Assembly: GCA_017483235.1 (NCBI GenBank)
Contig: JAFULE010000110.1
Span: 1 to 8,113, forward strand
Direction of reading: 5' to 3'
DNA from: Faecalibacterium sp.
Lineage (GTDB): Bacteria > Bacillota > Clostridia > Oscillospirales > Ruminococcaceae
Length of the DNA: 8,113 nt
Below the pieces are notes generated by a model that saw only the letters and a list, made by a program, of their open reading frames with translations, had not been told where the DNA came from and made no database searches. Both the position numbers and the translations under genes were made by a program. Shown here in pieces: positions 1 to 6,321 of the stretch (position 1 is its first letter; each line of letters begins with the position of its first letter).

Positions 1-272
1 ACGGCAGTGGCGGCGTGGTACTGATTGATCTGGGCGGGGTGACAGCTGCAGTGGTCAGCGGAAGTGCCGGCAATCTGCCGCCGATAACCGCAGATCTTCT
101 GTTGGCCTCGTCAGGCAGCCCGGGCAATGTGCTGGCGGATGCGGTGGTGGCGGCAAACAAAAAATATTCCTGGCTGGACAGTTACGGTGCCGGCAAGGTA
201 TACTATGGACAAAGCGGCATTACCCTTGAGGTGCGGCCGCAGACAAGTTATCGTATCGCGGGGGCGGACTGA
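1..272 (+). CDS. comEC: ComEC-type competence protein, C-terminal fragment (partial)
   Basis: The frame is open from the window edge (first full codon at 3) to TGA at 270-272, so this is the last 89 residues of a longer protein. ComEC is the membrane channel that carries single-stranded DNA into the cell in natural transformation; many Firmicute versions end in a metallo-beta-lactamase-like domain. The order of elements fits that domain: a strand ending in VVSGSAGN where family members have LLTGD, then ADLLLASSGSPGN where they have ADVLKVxHHGS, then GAGKVYYGQSGITLEV matching the usual final GAxVYxTxxxGxI strand. The metal-binding residues of these motifs are absent and the NxYGHP segment is missing, so the domain looks degenerate. 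The gene directly abuts holA, the comEC-holA order known in Bacillus and relatives. The name rests on this context plus weak alignment. A GTG at 15 is not the start. Only the tail is visible, so other proteins cannot be fully excluded. Confidence 0.6.
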   Translation, partial: GSGGVVLIDLGGVTAAVVSGSAGNLPPITADLLLASSGSPGNVLADAVVAANKKYSWLDSYGAGKVYYGQSGITLEVRPQTSYRIAGAD

Positions 273-1310
273 ATGGCATTAAGCGAACAAAAACTGAATC
301 AGCTGCTGCAGCAGGGCTGCCCGGTGTTCTATTTTTATTCTGCCGAAGGGTATCTGGTGCGCCGCGCGCTGGCAGCGGCCCGGCAGCGCCTTTTGCGCGA
401 AGAAGCCGAAACCACCGTGCTGGATGGCCCTGCACCGGATATCGAACAGTTGATCATGGCGGCGGGTACCATCTCGTTTTTTGGCACCCGACGGGTTGTG
501 GAAATGCCCGAGGTGAACCCGGCGTCTTATTCCGACCGGGATCTGGATGAGCTGTGCGATGTGCTGAAAAGCGCTGAGAATGCGGTGTTTTTGCTGGGCA
601 GCACCTTTGATCTGGAGCGTGGCAAGCTTAAGCTGACAAAGCGTGCCCAAAAGCTGATCGATACCTGTAAAAAAATCGGTTACACCGAGGAATTGGCCCA
701 GCCCAAGCCGTTCGAACTCAAGGAAATGATCGTGGAGCGGGCGCGCCAGCAGGGGGCAGTCCTGACCGAGAACGCGGCCGCTGCTTTGATGGAGCGCTGC
801 GGCAACGATCCGTTCTTACTGGAAAACGAAACCGACAAGCTGTGCGCTCTTTCGGGCTATACCACCGTTACACCGGCCATGGTGGCACAGATGTGTGCCC
901 AGAATCTGGAAGCGGATGTGTTTGAAATGGTGCGCATGGTCACCGCTAAAAACTCTACTGCGGCCTGTCAGAAGCTGGACACTTTGCTTCGGCTGCAGAA
1001 TGATCCCATTCAGATCACCGGCGCACTGATTGGCAGCTACATCGATTTGTATCGTGTCAAACTGGGTCAGGGGCAGAAAAAAAGCTACAGTGTGGTATTC
1101 AAGGATTTTGGTTACAAGGGCAGCGATTACCGGCTGAAGCGTTCGGCCGAAACGGCCAGCCATTACACCCTCGACCAGCTGGAAAGCTGCCTGTCCATTT
1201 TGGCCGAACTGGATAAAGGGCTGAAAAGTTCCCCGGTGGAAAATCGCACCCTGATGGAAACCGCGCTTTGCCGGCTGGCAATGGCCGGCATGACCAAACG
1301 GAGGATCTGA
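273..1310 (+). CDS. holA: DNA polymerase III subunit delta
   Basis: Delta is the clamp-loader subunit that binds and opens the beta sliding clamp, so that the replicative polymerase can be loaded on primed DNA. The 345-residue product has the usual length. The N-terminal domain begins with the family pattern of a hydrophobic strand followed by YLVRRAL (about residues 18-32, FYFYSAEGYLVRRAL). It continues with FFGTRRVVEMPEV (about 69-81) and VFLLGSTFD (about 105-113). The AAA-like middle domain follows with PKPFELKEMIVERARQQG (about 144-161) and the GNDPFLLENETDKL segment (about 177-190). The helical C-terminal domain carries QITGALIGSYIDLYRVK (about 247-263). As expected for delta, there is no Walker A loop. 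The ATG follows the comEC stop codon with no gap and has only a G-rich stretch upstream, suggesting translational coupling. The stop overlaps the rnmV start by one base. Operon position after comEC supports the call. Confidence 0.93.
   Translation: MALSEQKLNQLLQQGCPVFYFYSAEGYLVRRALAAARQRLLREEAETTVLDGPAPDIEQLIMAAGTISFFGTRRVVEMPEVNPASYSDRDLDELCDVLKSAENAVFLLGSTFDLERGKLKLTKRAQKLIDTCKKIGYTEELAQPKPFELKEMIVERARQQGAVLTENAAAALMERCGNDPFLLENETDKLCALSGYTTVTPAMVAQMCAQNLEADVFEMVRMVTAKNSTAACQKLDTLLRLQNDPIQITGALIGSYIDLYRVKLGQGQKKSYSVVFKDFGYKGSDYRLKRSAETASHYTLDQLESCLSILAELDKGLKSSPVENRTLMETALCRLAMAGMTKRRI
1300..1304 (+). promoter_or_regulatory. Ribosome binding site of rnmV
   Basis: GGAGG inside the last codons of holA, five bases before ATG at 1310. 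It fixes the rnmV start at 1310 and rules out the in-frame upstream TTG at 1268, which has no such site. Confidence 0.85.
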
Positions 1311-1936
1311 TGCAGCAAAAAATCAAACTGGACCGGGTGATCGTGGTGGAAGGGCGTTACGATGCAGCGAAACTGGCCGGCATTGTAGAAGGCACCATAC
1401 TTACCACCGACGGCTTTGGTATTTACACCGACCCGGAAAAAAAGCGGCTGCTGAAAACGCTTGCGCAAAAGCGCGGCCTTGTGTTGCTGACCGATTCGGA
1501 TGCAGCAGGTTTCCGCATCCGGCATTATCTCACCAATCTGGTGGGGGCAAACAATGTGGTGCAGGCGTATGTGCCGGCCCAGCCCGGCAAAGAAAAACGC
1601 AAAGCTCAGCCGGGCAAAGAAGGGCTGTTGGGGGTAGAAGGCATTGACGACGATACCATTCGCACCATGCTGCTGAATGCGTTGGCAGGACAAGGGGAAG
1701 GGGAGCGGCCGCCTCTCCGGCAGGGGAGCCGTCCCATTACCTATACCGACTTATACGAATGGGGGCTTTCGGGCACCGCAAACAGTGCCGAACGTCGAGA
1801 AACTCTGTTGAAAGCATTGGGGCTGCCGCCGCGGCTTTCCAAAAAGGCTCTGGTCGAGGTGTTGAATACTCTGTATACTGTTGTAGAGCTGGAAGAGCAG
1901 ATCAACCGGATTCTTCCCAAAGAAAACGATGAATAA
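1310..1936 (+). CDS. rnmV: Ribonuclease M5 (5S rRNA maturation, Toprim domain)
   Basis: RNase M5 cuts both sides of the 5S rRNA precursor to give mature 5S rRNA, in Bacillus acting on the complex with ribosomal protein L18. The 208-residue product opens with a Toprim domain: the catalytic glutamate lies in VIVVEGRYD (E14), and the metal-binding acidic pair in LLTDSDAAG (D62, D64). The sequence GKEKRK, a second lysine-rich GKEG and GVEGIDDD (about residues 95-122) follow, as is common in clostridial RNase M5. The C-terminal part (about 140-208) fits the extra C-terminal domain (DUF4093) typical of clostridial homologues. The protein is longer than the roughly 186-residue Bacillus enzyme, partly through a polar Gly/Arg/Pro-rich linker near 128-140. 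The start overlaps the holA stop by one base and has a good GGAGG site. Primase and OLD-type Toprim proteins are the alternatives, but length, context and the GVEG segment favour RNase M5. Confidence 0.9.
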   Translation: MQQKIKLDRVIVVEGRYDAAKLAGIVEGTILTTDGFGIYTDPEKKRLLKTLAQKRGLVLLTDSDAAGFRIRHYLTNLVGANNVVQAYVPAQPGKEKRKAQPGKEGLLGVEGIDDDTIRTMLLNALAGQGEGERPPLRQGSRPITYTDLYEWGLSGTANSAERRETLLKALGLPPRLSKKALVEVLNTLYTVVELEEQINRILPKENDE

Positions 1937-1937
1937 G

Positions 1938-1977
1938 AAAAAGCCCTTTTCCCATTTTGAGGGAAAAGGGCTTTTTT
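1938..1977. terminator. Bidirectional intrinsic terminator between rnmV and the pseudouridine synthase
   Basis: A perfect 16-bp inverted repeat: 1938-1953 pairs with 1961-1976 around a 7-base loop. The right arm ends in TTTTTT (1972-1977), and the left arm starts with an A run that gives the U tract on the other strand. It lies two bases after the rnmV stop and 14 bases from the stop of the convergent gene, so it can serve both transcripts. Confidence 0.92.
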
Positions 1978-1990
1978 ATGCAAATGCGTA

Positions 1991-2941
1991 TTATTTCAAA
2001 GTGCCGTCCACGATCTGATTGTAATACCAGGGCTTGGGGGCAGTAAATACCTTGCCGCTCAAAAAAGCGAAATCGGGCTGAGTAAAATGGGGCAGTTCCA
2101 GTTTCCATGCACACAGGGCCTGATACTTTAGCTTCAACTCCCGGTTGGCTGCATTATTGCCGTATTTGCTGTCGCCCAGAATGGGGCAGCCGATGCTGGC
2201 CATATGGGCACGGATCTGATGGGTGCGGCCGGTGATCAGGTTCACTTTCAAAAGGGCCAACCGACCGGAAACCGCAATGGTGTCATATTCGGTGGCAACA
2301 TCCTTGGCGCCGGGCAGCTTGTCTTCCACGATGCGCACAATTCCGCGATCGGCGTCTTTGATCAGATAGCCGCCCAGTTTGCCCGAAGGGGGAATGGGCC
2401 GGCCAAAGGTAACGCATAGATAGCTTTTCTGCACACGGCGATTTTTGATCTCTTCCAAAAACAGCTGTTCGGCTTCGGGGGTTTTGGCCACGATCACAAG
2501 GCCGCTGGTACCGGTATCCAGCCGGTGGCACAGTGCGGGCTTGTACAGGGTGCTCTCGTCAAATTCGCCCTTTTCGTTCAGGTATCGCCAGACGCGATTC
2601 AAAAGAGTGTCATCCTGCGGGCCGTCTACGGGCAAGCCGGCAGGCTTGTTGGCGATCAGGATCTGTTCGCAGTCGTAAATCACCTCGGCGGCGCAGCGGG
2701 CGTTTTTCCATGCCGGGCCTTCCACACGGATATGCTTATCCAGTTCATCGTCCAGAATGAACAGCTTGATCTCGTCACCGGCCATTACGCGGGTGGAAAG
2801 GGGCTGCTTTTTGCCATTCAGCTTGATTTTGTTTTCCCGCAGGGCCTTATTCAGCTTGCCGGGGCCCAAAGCGGGGAACTGATCCATCAGATATTTGTCC
2901 AGGCGGGTGGGGGCAAGGCATTTTACTTTCAGGATGCGCAT
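1991..2941 (-). CDS. RluA-family 23S rRNA pseudouridine synthase with S4 domain
   Basis: This 316-residue enzyme should convert specific uridines of rRNA (probably 23S) to pseudouridine in the cytoplasm. An S4 RNA-binding domain spans about residues 12-60 (TRLDKYLMDQFP, then NKALRENKIKLNGKK). The RluA catalytic domain follows: the strand ILIANKPAGLPV (about 94-105), the signature HRLDTGTSGLVIVAK with catalytic aspartate D142, then KSYLCVTFG, and LITGRTHQIRAHMASIGCPILGDSKYG, the family's second hallmark. This is the RluC/RluD arrangement, but the exact site modified cannot be told from sequence alone, so no symbol is given. The start is ATG (reverse of 2939-2941) with GGAGG on the minus strand at 2950-2954, eight bases upstream. 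It sits just downstream of the tRNA-Leu terminator, with little room for a promoter of its own. Confidence 0.92.
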   Translation of the reverse strand: MRILKVKCLAPTRLDKYLMDQFPALGPGKLNKALRENKIKLNGKKQPLSTRVMAGDEIKLFILDDELDKHIRVEGPAWKNARCAAEVIYDCEQILIANKPAGLPVDGPQDDTLLNRVWRYLNEKGEFDESTLYKPALCHRLDTGTSGLVIVAKTPEAEQLFLEEIKNRRVQKSYLCVTFGRPIPPSGKLGGYLIKDADRGIVRIVEDKLPGAKDVATEYDTIAVSGRLALLKVNLITGRTHQIRAHMASIGCPILGDSKYGNNAANRELKLKYQALCAWKLELPHFTQPDFAFLSGKVFTAPKPWYYNQIVDGTLK

Positions 2942-2967
2942 TGCACGTTCCTCCGTTTCATTTCATC

Positions 2968-2999
2968 AAAAAGCCCCCTTGCCGTTTGGGCAAGAGGGC
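2968..2999 (-). terminator. Intrinsic terminator downstream of tRNA-Leu
   Basis: On the minus strand GCCCTCTTGCC (2999-2989) pairs with GGCAAGGGGGC (2983-2973) around a 5-base loop, followed by five Ts (2972-2968). One pair (2977/2995) is a G-U wobble in minus-strand RNA but a C-A mismatch in plus-strand RNA, so the hairpin belongs to the minus strand. It starts six bases after the tRNA 3' end and finishes 14 bases before the ribosome binding site of the pseudouridine synthase. Confidence 0.85.
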
Positions 3000-3004
3000 G
3001 CAAG

Positions 3005-3088
3005 TGCCACCGACCGGGATCGAACCGGTACGCTGTTGCCAGCAAGGGATTTTAAGTCCCTGGCGTCTGCCAATTCCGCCACGGTGGC
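3005..3088 (-). tRNA. tRNA-Leu (anticodon UAA)
   Basis: An 84-base class II tRNA, read on the minus strand. The acceptor arms GCCACCG and CGGTGGC pair over 7 bp, with discriminator A at 3005. The D arm has the leucine-type GCGGAATTGGCAGACGC. The anticodon stem AGGGA/TCCCT holds loop CTTAAAA with anticodon TAA (plus-strand 3052-3054), which reads UUA and probably UUG by wobble. A long variable arm (GCTG-GCAA-CAGC) is diagnostic of tRNA-Leu here, and the T arm is ACCGG-TTCGATC-CCGGT. The 3' CCA is not encoded (the next bases are CTT), so it must be added after processing. A strong promoter lies upstream and a terminator just downstream. Confidence 0.97.
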
Positions 3089-3104
3089 ACATCCAACGAC
3101 CATA

Positions 3105-3133
3105 ATAATACCCTTAAAATCGGTGATTGTCAA
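3105..3133 (-). promoter_or_regulatory. Sigma-A-type promoter of tRNA-Leu
   Basis: On the minus strand a perfect -35 TTGACA (3133-3128), a 17-base spacer and -10 TATTAT (3110-3105). The predicted start near 3098 gives a leader of about ten bases before the tRNA. This is the strongest promoter-like sequence in the window, as expected for a stable RNA gene. Confidence 0.85.
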
Positions 3134-3217
3134 TCCTGTGAGCATGATAGGAAGAAGCTGCTTTCTGGAATGGATGCGTTTTTTTGAGACAAAATAAAAG
3201 GAAATACGACCCAAACC

Positions 3218-3246
3218 TTGAAAAACAGCTCGTTTTTTGGTATCCT
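3218..3246 (+). promoter_or_regulatory. Promoter of the uracil permease gene
   Basis: TTGAAA (3218-3223), a 17-base spacer and TATCCT (3241-3246), giving a transcription start near 3253 and a leader of about 135 bases before the permease. It is divergent from the tRNA-Leu promoter, with about 84 bases between the two -35 elements. The stretch between them (3134-3217) shows no gene or clear site. Confidence 0.65.
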
Positions 3247-3279
3247 ATGCAAAACTGGAAGAAAAGGGCGTGTGTAGAT

Positions 3280-3339
3280 ATGAGCTTTTTGATGTTCTTT
3301 CGGTTATCTGTTTGTCAGAATAGAGGTATCGCCATCTAA
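3280..3339 (+). CDS. Candidate 19-residue leader peptide of the uracil permease
   Basis: ATG at 3280 opens a short frame encoding MSFLMFFRLSVCQNRGIAI and ending at TAA 3337-3339, followed directly by a second TAA. AAGGG (3264-3268) lies 11 bases upstream, a weak and slightly distant ribosome binding site. The first half is U-rich (19 Ts in 3286-3315). The last codons run through the 5' arm of the leader terminator and both stop codons lie in its loop. This is the layout of the E. coli pyrBI leader, where a ribosome close behind a slowed polymerase prevents terminator folding. Expression is not shown; the frame could be chance. An alternative GTG frame from 3270 ends at TAG 3321-3323, but AAGGG would lie only one base before its start. 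Confidence 0.4.
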   Translation: MSFLMFFRLSVCQNRGIAI

Positions 3340-3361
3340 TAAGGGCGGTGCCTCTTTTTTT
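3323..3361 (+). terminator. Leader attenuator (intrinsic terminator) of the uracil permease
   Basis: 3323-3333 pairs with 3344-3354 over 11 bp (two G-U pairs) around a 10-base loop, followed by seven Ts (3355-3361). It sits between the promoter and the permease ribosome binding site on the same strand, about 70 bases after the predicted transcription start. It therefore looks like an attenuator, not the end of another gene. Low UTP, hence low pyrimidine supply, would be the expected signal for read-through if the pyrBI-like model holds. Confidence 0.8.
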
Positions 3362-3387
3362 GAGAGAAGTTAAGGAGGTATATTTCA

Positions 3388-4746
3388 ATGAGTGAAAAAA
3401 TCGATTACTCGCAGGGCATTTATGATGCCAAGCAGCTTGGTACTGCAAGAATGCTGATTCTGGGCGCACAGCACATGTTCGCCATGTTCGGCGCCACCGT
3501 GCTGGTTCCTCTGATCACCGGTCTGAGTGTTTCCACCACGCTGCTGTGTGCCGGTCTGGGCACCCTGCTGTTCCACCTGCTGACCAAGTGCAAGGTTCCC
3601 GCGTTTCTGGGTTCTTCTTTTGCCTATCTGGGCGGCTTTGCCATCGTTGCCCCCAAACTGCTGGATGCCAACGGTGAGCAGACCATTGCCAACACCGAAA
3701 TGCTGCCTTATGCCTGTGCCGGTATTGCATTCAGCGGCCTGCTGTATGTTCTGTTCAGCATCCTGATCTCGGTGTTCGGCATCCGCAAGATCATGAAGCT
3801 GTTCCCTCCGGTGGTTACCGGCCCCATCATCATTTCCATCGGTCTGATTCTGGCTCCCTCAGCCATTTCCAACTGCGCTACCAACTGGCTTCTGGCCATT
3901 GTTGCTCTGGGCACCGTTGTAGTTTGCAATATCTGGGGCAAGGGTATGATCAAGATTCTACCCATCCTGCTGGGTGTTGTGGTTTCCTACGTGGTTGCCA
4001 TGGTTATGGGGGCTGTGGATTACACCGCCATTGCAAAGGCCGACCTTCTGGGTGTTCCCGTAAATCCTGCTGCCATGGGTCTGTTTGCCATCGACGGCAG
4101 CCCCGAGTTTATCAGCGCTGTATTTACCATCGTGCCCATTGCTCTGGCTACCATGATGGAGCACATCGGTGACATCGCTGCTATCAGCGCTACTGCCGGC
4201 AAGAACTATATCCGCGACCCTGGTCTGAACCGTACCCTGCTGGGCGACGGTCTGGCAACCAGCATGGCCGGCCTGCTGGGCGGCCCTGCCAACACCACCT
4301 ACGGCGAGAACACCGGCGTTCTGGCCCTGACCAAGATCTACGATCCGCTGGTTATCCGTATCGCTGCAGTGTTTGCCATCATCCTCAGCTTCAGCCCCAA
4401 GTTCGAGGCTGTCATCAACACCATTCCCGCAGCCATCATCGGCGGCATCAGCTTTGTGCTGTACGGTATGATCTCGGCCATTGGTGTGCGTAACGTGGTT
4501 GAAAACCAGGTCGACTTTACCAACAGCCGCAACCTGATCATTGCCGCAGTCATTCTGGTTTCTGCGCTGGGCTTCAACTCGGTTGGCGGTATCACCTTTG
4601 TGATCGCCGGTGTTTCCGTCAACCTGTCCGGTCTGGCCATTGCCGCTATTCTGGGTATTGTGCTGAACGCCGTTCTGCCCGGCAACGACTACGAGTTTGA
4701 CGCTGCAGGCGATGCCGACCCTGAAAGCGCCAGCCTGCGTATCTGA
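3388..4746 (+). CDS. uraA: Uracil permease, NCS2 (nucleobase:cation symporter-2) family
   Basis: A 452-residue, strongly hydrophobic inner-membrane protein that should import uracil with protons for pyrimidine salvage. NCS2 proteins have 14 membrane segments in a core and a gate domain; the alternating hydrophobic stretches here suit that. Family marks are AQHMFAMFGATVLVP (about 27-41), LGSSFAYLGG (about 74-83), MMEHIGD with the substrate-binding glutamate E258, and GGPANTTYGENTGVLALT (about 298-315) with glutamate E307. EHIGD together with NTTYGEN is the UraA-type pattern, not the xanthine/uric acid type, so uracil is the likely substrate. The ATG at 3388 has a strong AAGGAGG site (3372-3378) nine bases upstream. 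Expression is probably set by the leader attenuator. The gene stands alone, bounded by its promoter and terminator. The C-terminal tail (about 430-452) is acidic and polar. Confidence 0.92.
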   Translation: MSEKIDYSQGIYDAKQLGTARMLILGAQHMFAMFGATVLVPLITGLSVSTTLLCAGLGTLLFHLLTKCKVPAFLGSSFAYLGGFAIVAPKLLDANGEQTIANTEMLPYACAGIAFSGLLYVLFSILISVFGIRKIMKLFPPVVTGPIIISIGLILAPSAISNCATNWLLAIVALGTVVVCNIWGKGMIKILPILLGVVVSYVVAMVMGAVDYTAIAKADLLGVPVNPAAMGLFAIDGSPEFISAVFTIVPIALATMMEHIGDIAAISATAGKNYIRDPGLNRTLLGDGLATSMAGLLGGPANTTYGENTGVLALTKIYDPLVIRIAAVFAIILSFSPKFEAVINTIPAAIIGGISFVLYGMISAIGVRNVVENQVDFTNSRNLIIAAVILVSALGFNSVGGITFVIAGVSVNLSGLAIAAILGIVLNAVLPGNDYEFDAAGDADPESASLRI

Positions 4747-4769
4747 TCCCAATAAAACAGATTGCATTG

Positions 4770-4804
4770 CAAAGGGCATAGCTTCGGCTATGTCCTTTGT
4801 TTTT
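4770..4804 (+). terminator. Intrinsic terminator of the uracil permease
   Basis: CAAAGGGCATAGC (4770-4782) pairs with 4787-4799 over 13 bp, with one G-U pair, capped by a C(TTCG)G tetraloop and followed by TTTTT (4800-4804). It starts 23 bases after the permease stop. Confidence 0.92.
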
Positions 4805-4890
4805 GTAGGAAAGACGCTGTACGGCGGTTGAATACGACGCTTTTGCACTGTAAAGTAGTAAATGATTCCCTTAAAAATGCCCTTTTTCCC

Positions 4891-4919
4891 TTGTTTTGTG
4901 CCGCGGTGTGTACTATAAT
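4891..4919 (+). promoter_or_regulatory. Promoter of the aminotransferase gene
   Basis: TTGTTT (4891-4896), a 17-base spacer and a perfect -10 TATAAT (4914-4919). The expected start near 4926 leaves an untranslated leader of about 100 bases. A second, weaker pair (TTGAAT 4828-4833 and TAAAGT 4851-4856, also 17 apart) lies upstream and may be chance. Confidence 0.75.
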
Positions 4920-4930
4920 AACAGGGTATA

Positions 4931-4972
4931 GCAGCTTGCGATTGCCTCTGGCAGGGCGCGCGGAACGGCTGC
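4931..4972 (+). promoter_or_regulatory. Possible structured RNA element in the aminotransferase leader
   Basis: GCAGC (4931-4935) can pair with GCTGC (4968-4972), enclosing a hairpin with TGCC-TCT-GGCA at its tip and GCG/CGC below it. No terminator or ribosome binding site lies within the fold and I recognise no known riboswitch or T-box. It may be a stability element or nothing. Confidence 0.25.
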
Positions 4973-5010
4973 ACACAAAGGATTGGGAAACGTAGCATAA
5001 TCTTGAGTGA

Positions 5011-5015
5011 AGGAG
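5011..5015 (+). promoter_or_regulatory. Ribosome binding site of the aminotransferase
   Basis: AGGAG, preceded by A, lies 12 bases before ATG 5028. It favours 5028 over an in-frame GTG at 5007, which the site would overlap, and over ATG 5046, which is too far away. Confidence 0.6.
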
Positions 5016-5027
5016 CGATTTGACCCT

Positions 5028-6308
5028 ATGGCAGATTATTTTGCAATGAGCACTGAACAGTTGCTGGAAGAACAGCAGCTGCTGCGTGCGGAATTTCTGA
5101 AGTATAAAAACATGGGCTTGCAGCTGAATATGGCACGCGGCAAGCCCTGTACCGAGAAGCTGGACCTTTCCAAGGAACTGCTGAAGATGGATAACTACAT
5201 TGGTGAGGACGGTTTCGATGCCCGTAACTACGGCCTGCTGGAAGGCATGCCTGAGGCACGCCGCTTTTTTGCCGATCTGCTCAGCGTAGATAAGGACGAG
5301 GTTGTTGTTGGCGGCAACTCGGCGCTGCAGATGATTTATTACATGATCGATCTGGGCTGGCGTCAGGGCTTTGTGGATTCGCCCCGTCCCTGGCGGCATT
5401 ACAACAGCCTGAAGTTCCTGTGCCCGGTACCCGGTTATGACCGTCATTTCCGCATCACCGAGTACTTCGGCTTTCAGATGATCAACATCCCCATGACTGA
5501 AACCGGCCCTGATATGGATATGGTCGAGGCGCTGGTCAAGCGGGATGACACCATCAAGGGCATCTGGTGTGTGCCGGTTTATTCCAACCCCGATGGCTAT
5601 ACCTATTCGGCAGAGACCGTTCGCCGTCTGGCCCGTATGCAGACCGCTGCCCCCGACTTTAAGATCATCTGGGACAATGCTTATATCGTGCATCACCTGA
5701 CCGACGAAAAGTGCGAAGTGCCCAGCCTGCTGTATGAATGCCAGAAGGCTGGCCATTCCGAGCGCCCGCTGACCTTCTGTTCCACCAGCAAGATCACTTA
5801 TCCCGGCGCAGGTGTGGCGGCATTGGCGGCCAGTGAACGCAGCATCAAGTACATCACCAAAAACATGATGCCCATGATCATCAGCTTTGACAAGATGAAT
5901 CAGCTGCGTCATGTGCAGTACTTCAAGAACCGCGAGGGTGTGCTGGCCCACATGGAAAAGCACCGTGCCATTCTGGCCCCCAAGTTCGATCTGGTCAAGC
6001 GTACCTTTGAGGAAGAGCTGACCCCCTGCGGCAAGATTGCCCGCTGGACCGACCCCAAGGGCGGCTACTTCATCAGCCTGTACCTGCAGGAAGGCTGCGC
6101 CAAGCGTACGGTGCAGATGTGCAAGGATGCCGGCGTTATCCTGACCGGCGCCGGTGCAGCGTATCCCTATGGCCTTGACCCCAAGGACAGCCACCTGCGC
6201 ATTGCACCCACCTATCCGTCGCTGGAAGAGCTGGAAACTGCCGCCAAGATGCTGACTGTCTGTGTGCGTCTGGCCACTGTCGAGGTCATGCTGAAGAACC
6301 GCGACTGA
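5028..6308 (+). CDS. PLP-dependent aminotransferase, class Ic aspartate aminotransferase type
   Basis: A cytoplasmic pyridoxal-phosphate enzyme of 426 residues, the usual size of this family (Pfam Asp_aminotransf, PF12897), whose studied members transfer the amino group between aspartate and 2-oxoglutarate. Visible marks are MARGKPCTEKLDLS near the N-terminus (about 35-48), NYGLLEGMPEARRFFADLL with VVVGGNSALQMIYYM (PLP phosphate region), YSNPDGYTYS with N187, IIWDNAYIVHHL with D216 and Y219 that should contact the cofactor, the PLP lysine K255 in STSKITYPGAG, and a C-terminal HLRIAPTYP with R391, the expected carboxylate-binding arginine. ATG 5028 is chosen because homologues begin with a short stretch before MSxEEL, matched here by ADYFAMSTEQL. 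It has its own promoter and may be cotranscribed with nrdR 68 bases downstream. Substrate choice is inferred from family. Confidence 0.88.
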   Translation: MADYFAMSTEQLLEEQQLLRAEFLKYKNMGLQLNMARGKPCTEKLDLSKELLKMDNYIGEDGFDARNYGLLEGMPEARRFFADLLSVDKDEVVVGGNSALQMIYYMIDLGWRQGFVDSPRPWRHYNSLKFLCPVPGYDRHFRITEYFGFQMINIPMTETGPDMDMVEALVKRDDTIKGIWCVPVYSNPDGYTYSAETVRRLARMQTAAPDFKIIWDNAYIVHHLTDEKCEVPSLLYECQKAGHSERPLTFCSTSKITYPGAGVAALAASERSIKYITKNMMPMIISFDKMNQLRHVQYFKNREGVLAHMEKHRAILAPKFDLVKRTFEEELTPCGKIARWTDPKGGYFISLYLQEGCAKRTVQMCKDAGVILTGAGAAYPYGLDPKDSHLRIAPTYPSLEELETAAKMLTVCVRLATVEVMLKNRD

Positions 6309-6321
6309 TTGTGTAAATTAT

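Noticed and set aside
1579..1622. Short direct repeat in rnmV (AQPGKE occurring twice)
   Set aside because: It falls in the lysine-rich GKEKRK...KEG segment normal for clostridial RNase M5, so it is probably chance similarity within a conserved motif.
2965..2993. Minus-strand promoter inside the tRNA-Leu terminator (TTGCCC, 17 bases, TTTGAT)
   Set aside because: Only four of six bases match in each box and it overlaps the terminator stem; too weak to annotate.
3300..3345. PyrR-binding loop in the uracil permease leader
   Set aside because: CAGAATAGAGGT only loosely resembles the PyrR loop consensus, and I could not build the required antiterminator stem around it. It stays a minor alternative to the translation-coupled model.
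3253..3387. Purine or preQ1 riboswitch ahead of the NCS2 permease
   Set aside because: The conserved core bases of these aptamers were not found, and the permease motifs point to uracil, not a purine.
4828..4856. Second promoter upstream of the aminotransferase (TTGAAT, 17 bases, TAAAGT)
   Set aside because: Both boxes are weak and a far better promoter lies at 4891-4919.
3958..6194. Long minus-strand open frames opposite the permease and the aminotransferase
   Set aside because: They are antisense to clear protein families, give low-complexity or His/Gln-rich products and have no recognisable domains; they are shadows of codon bias.
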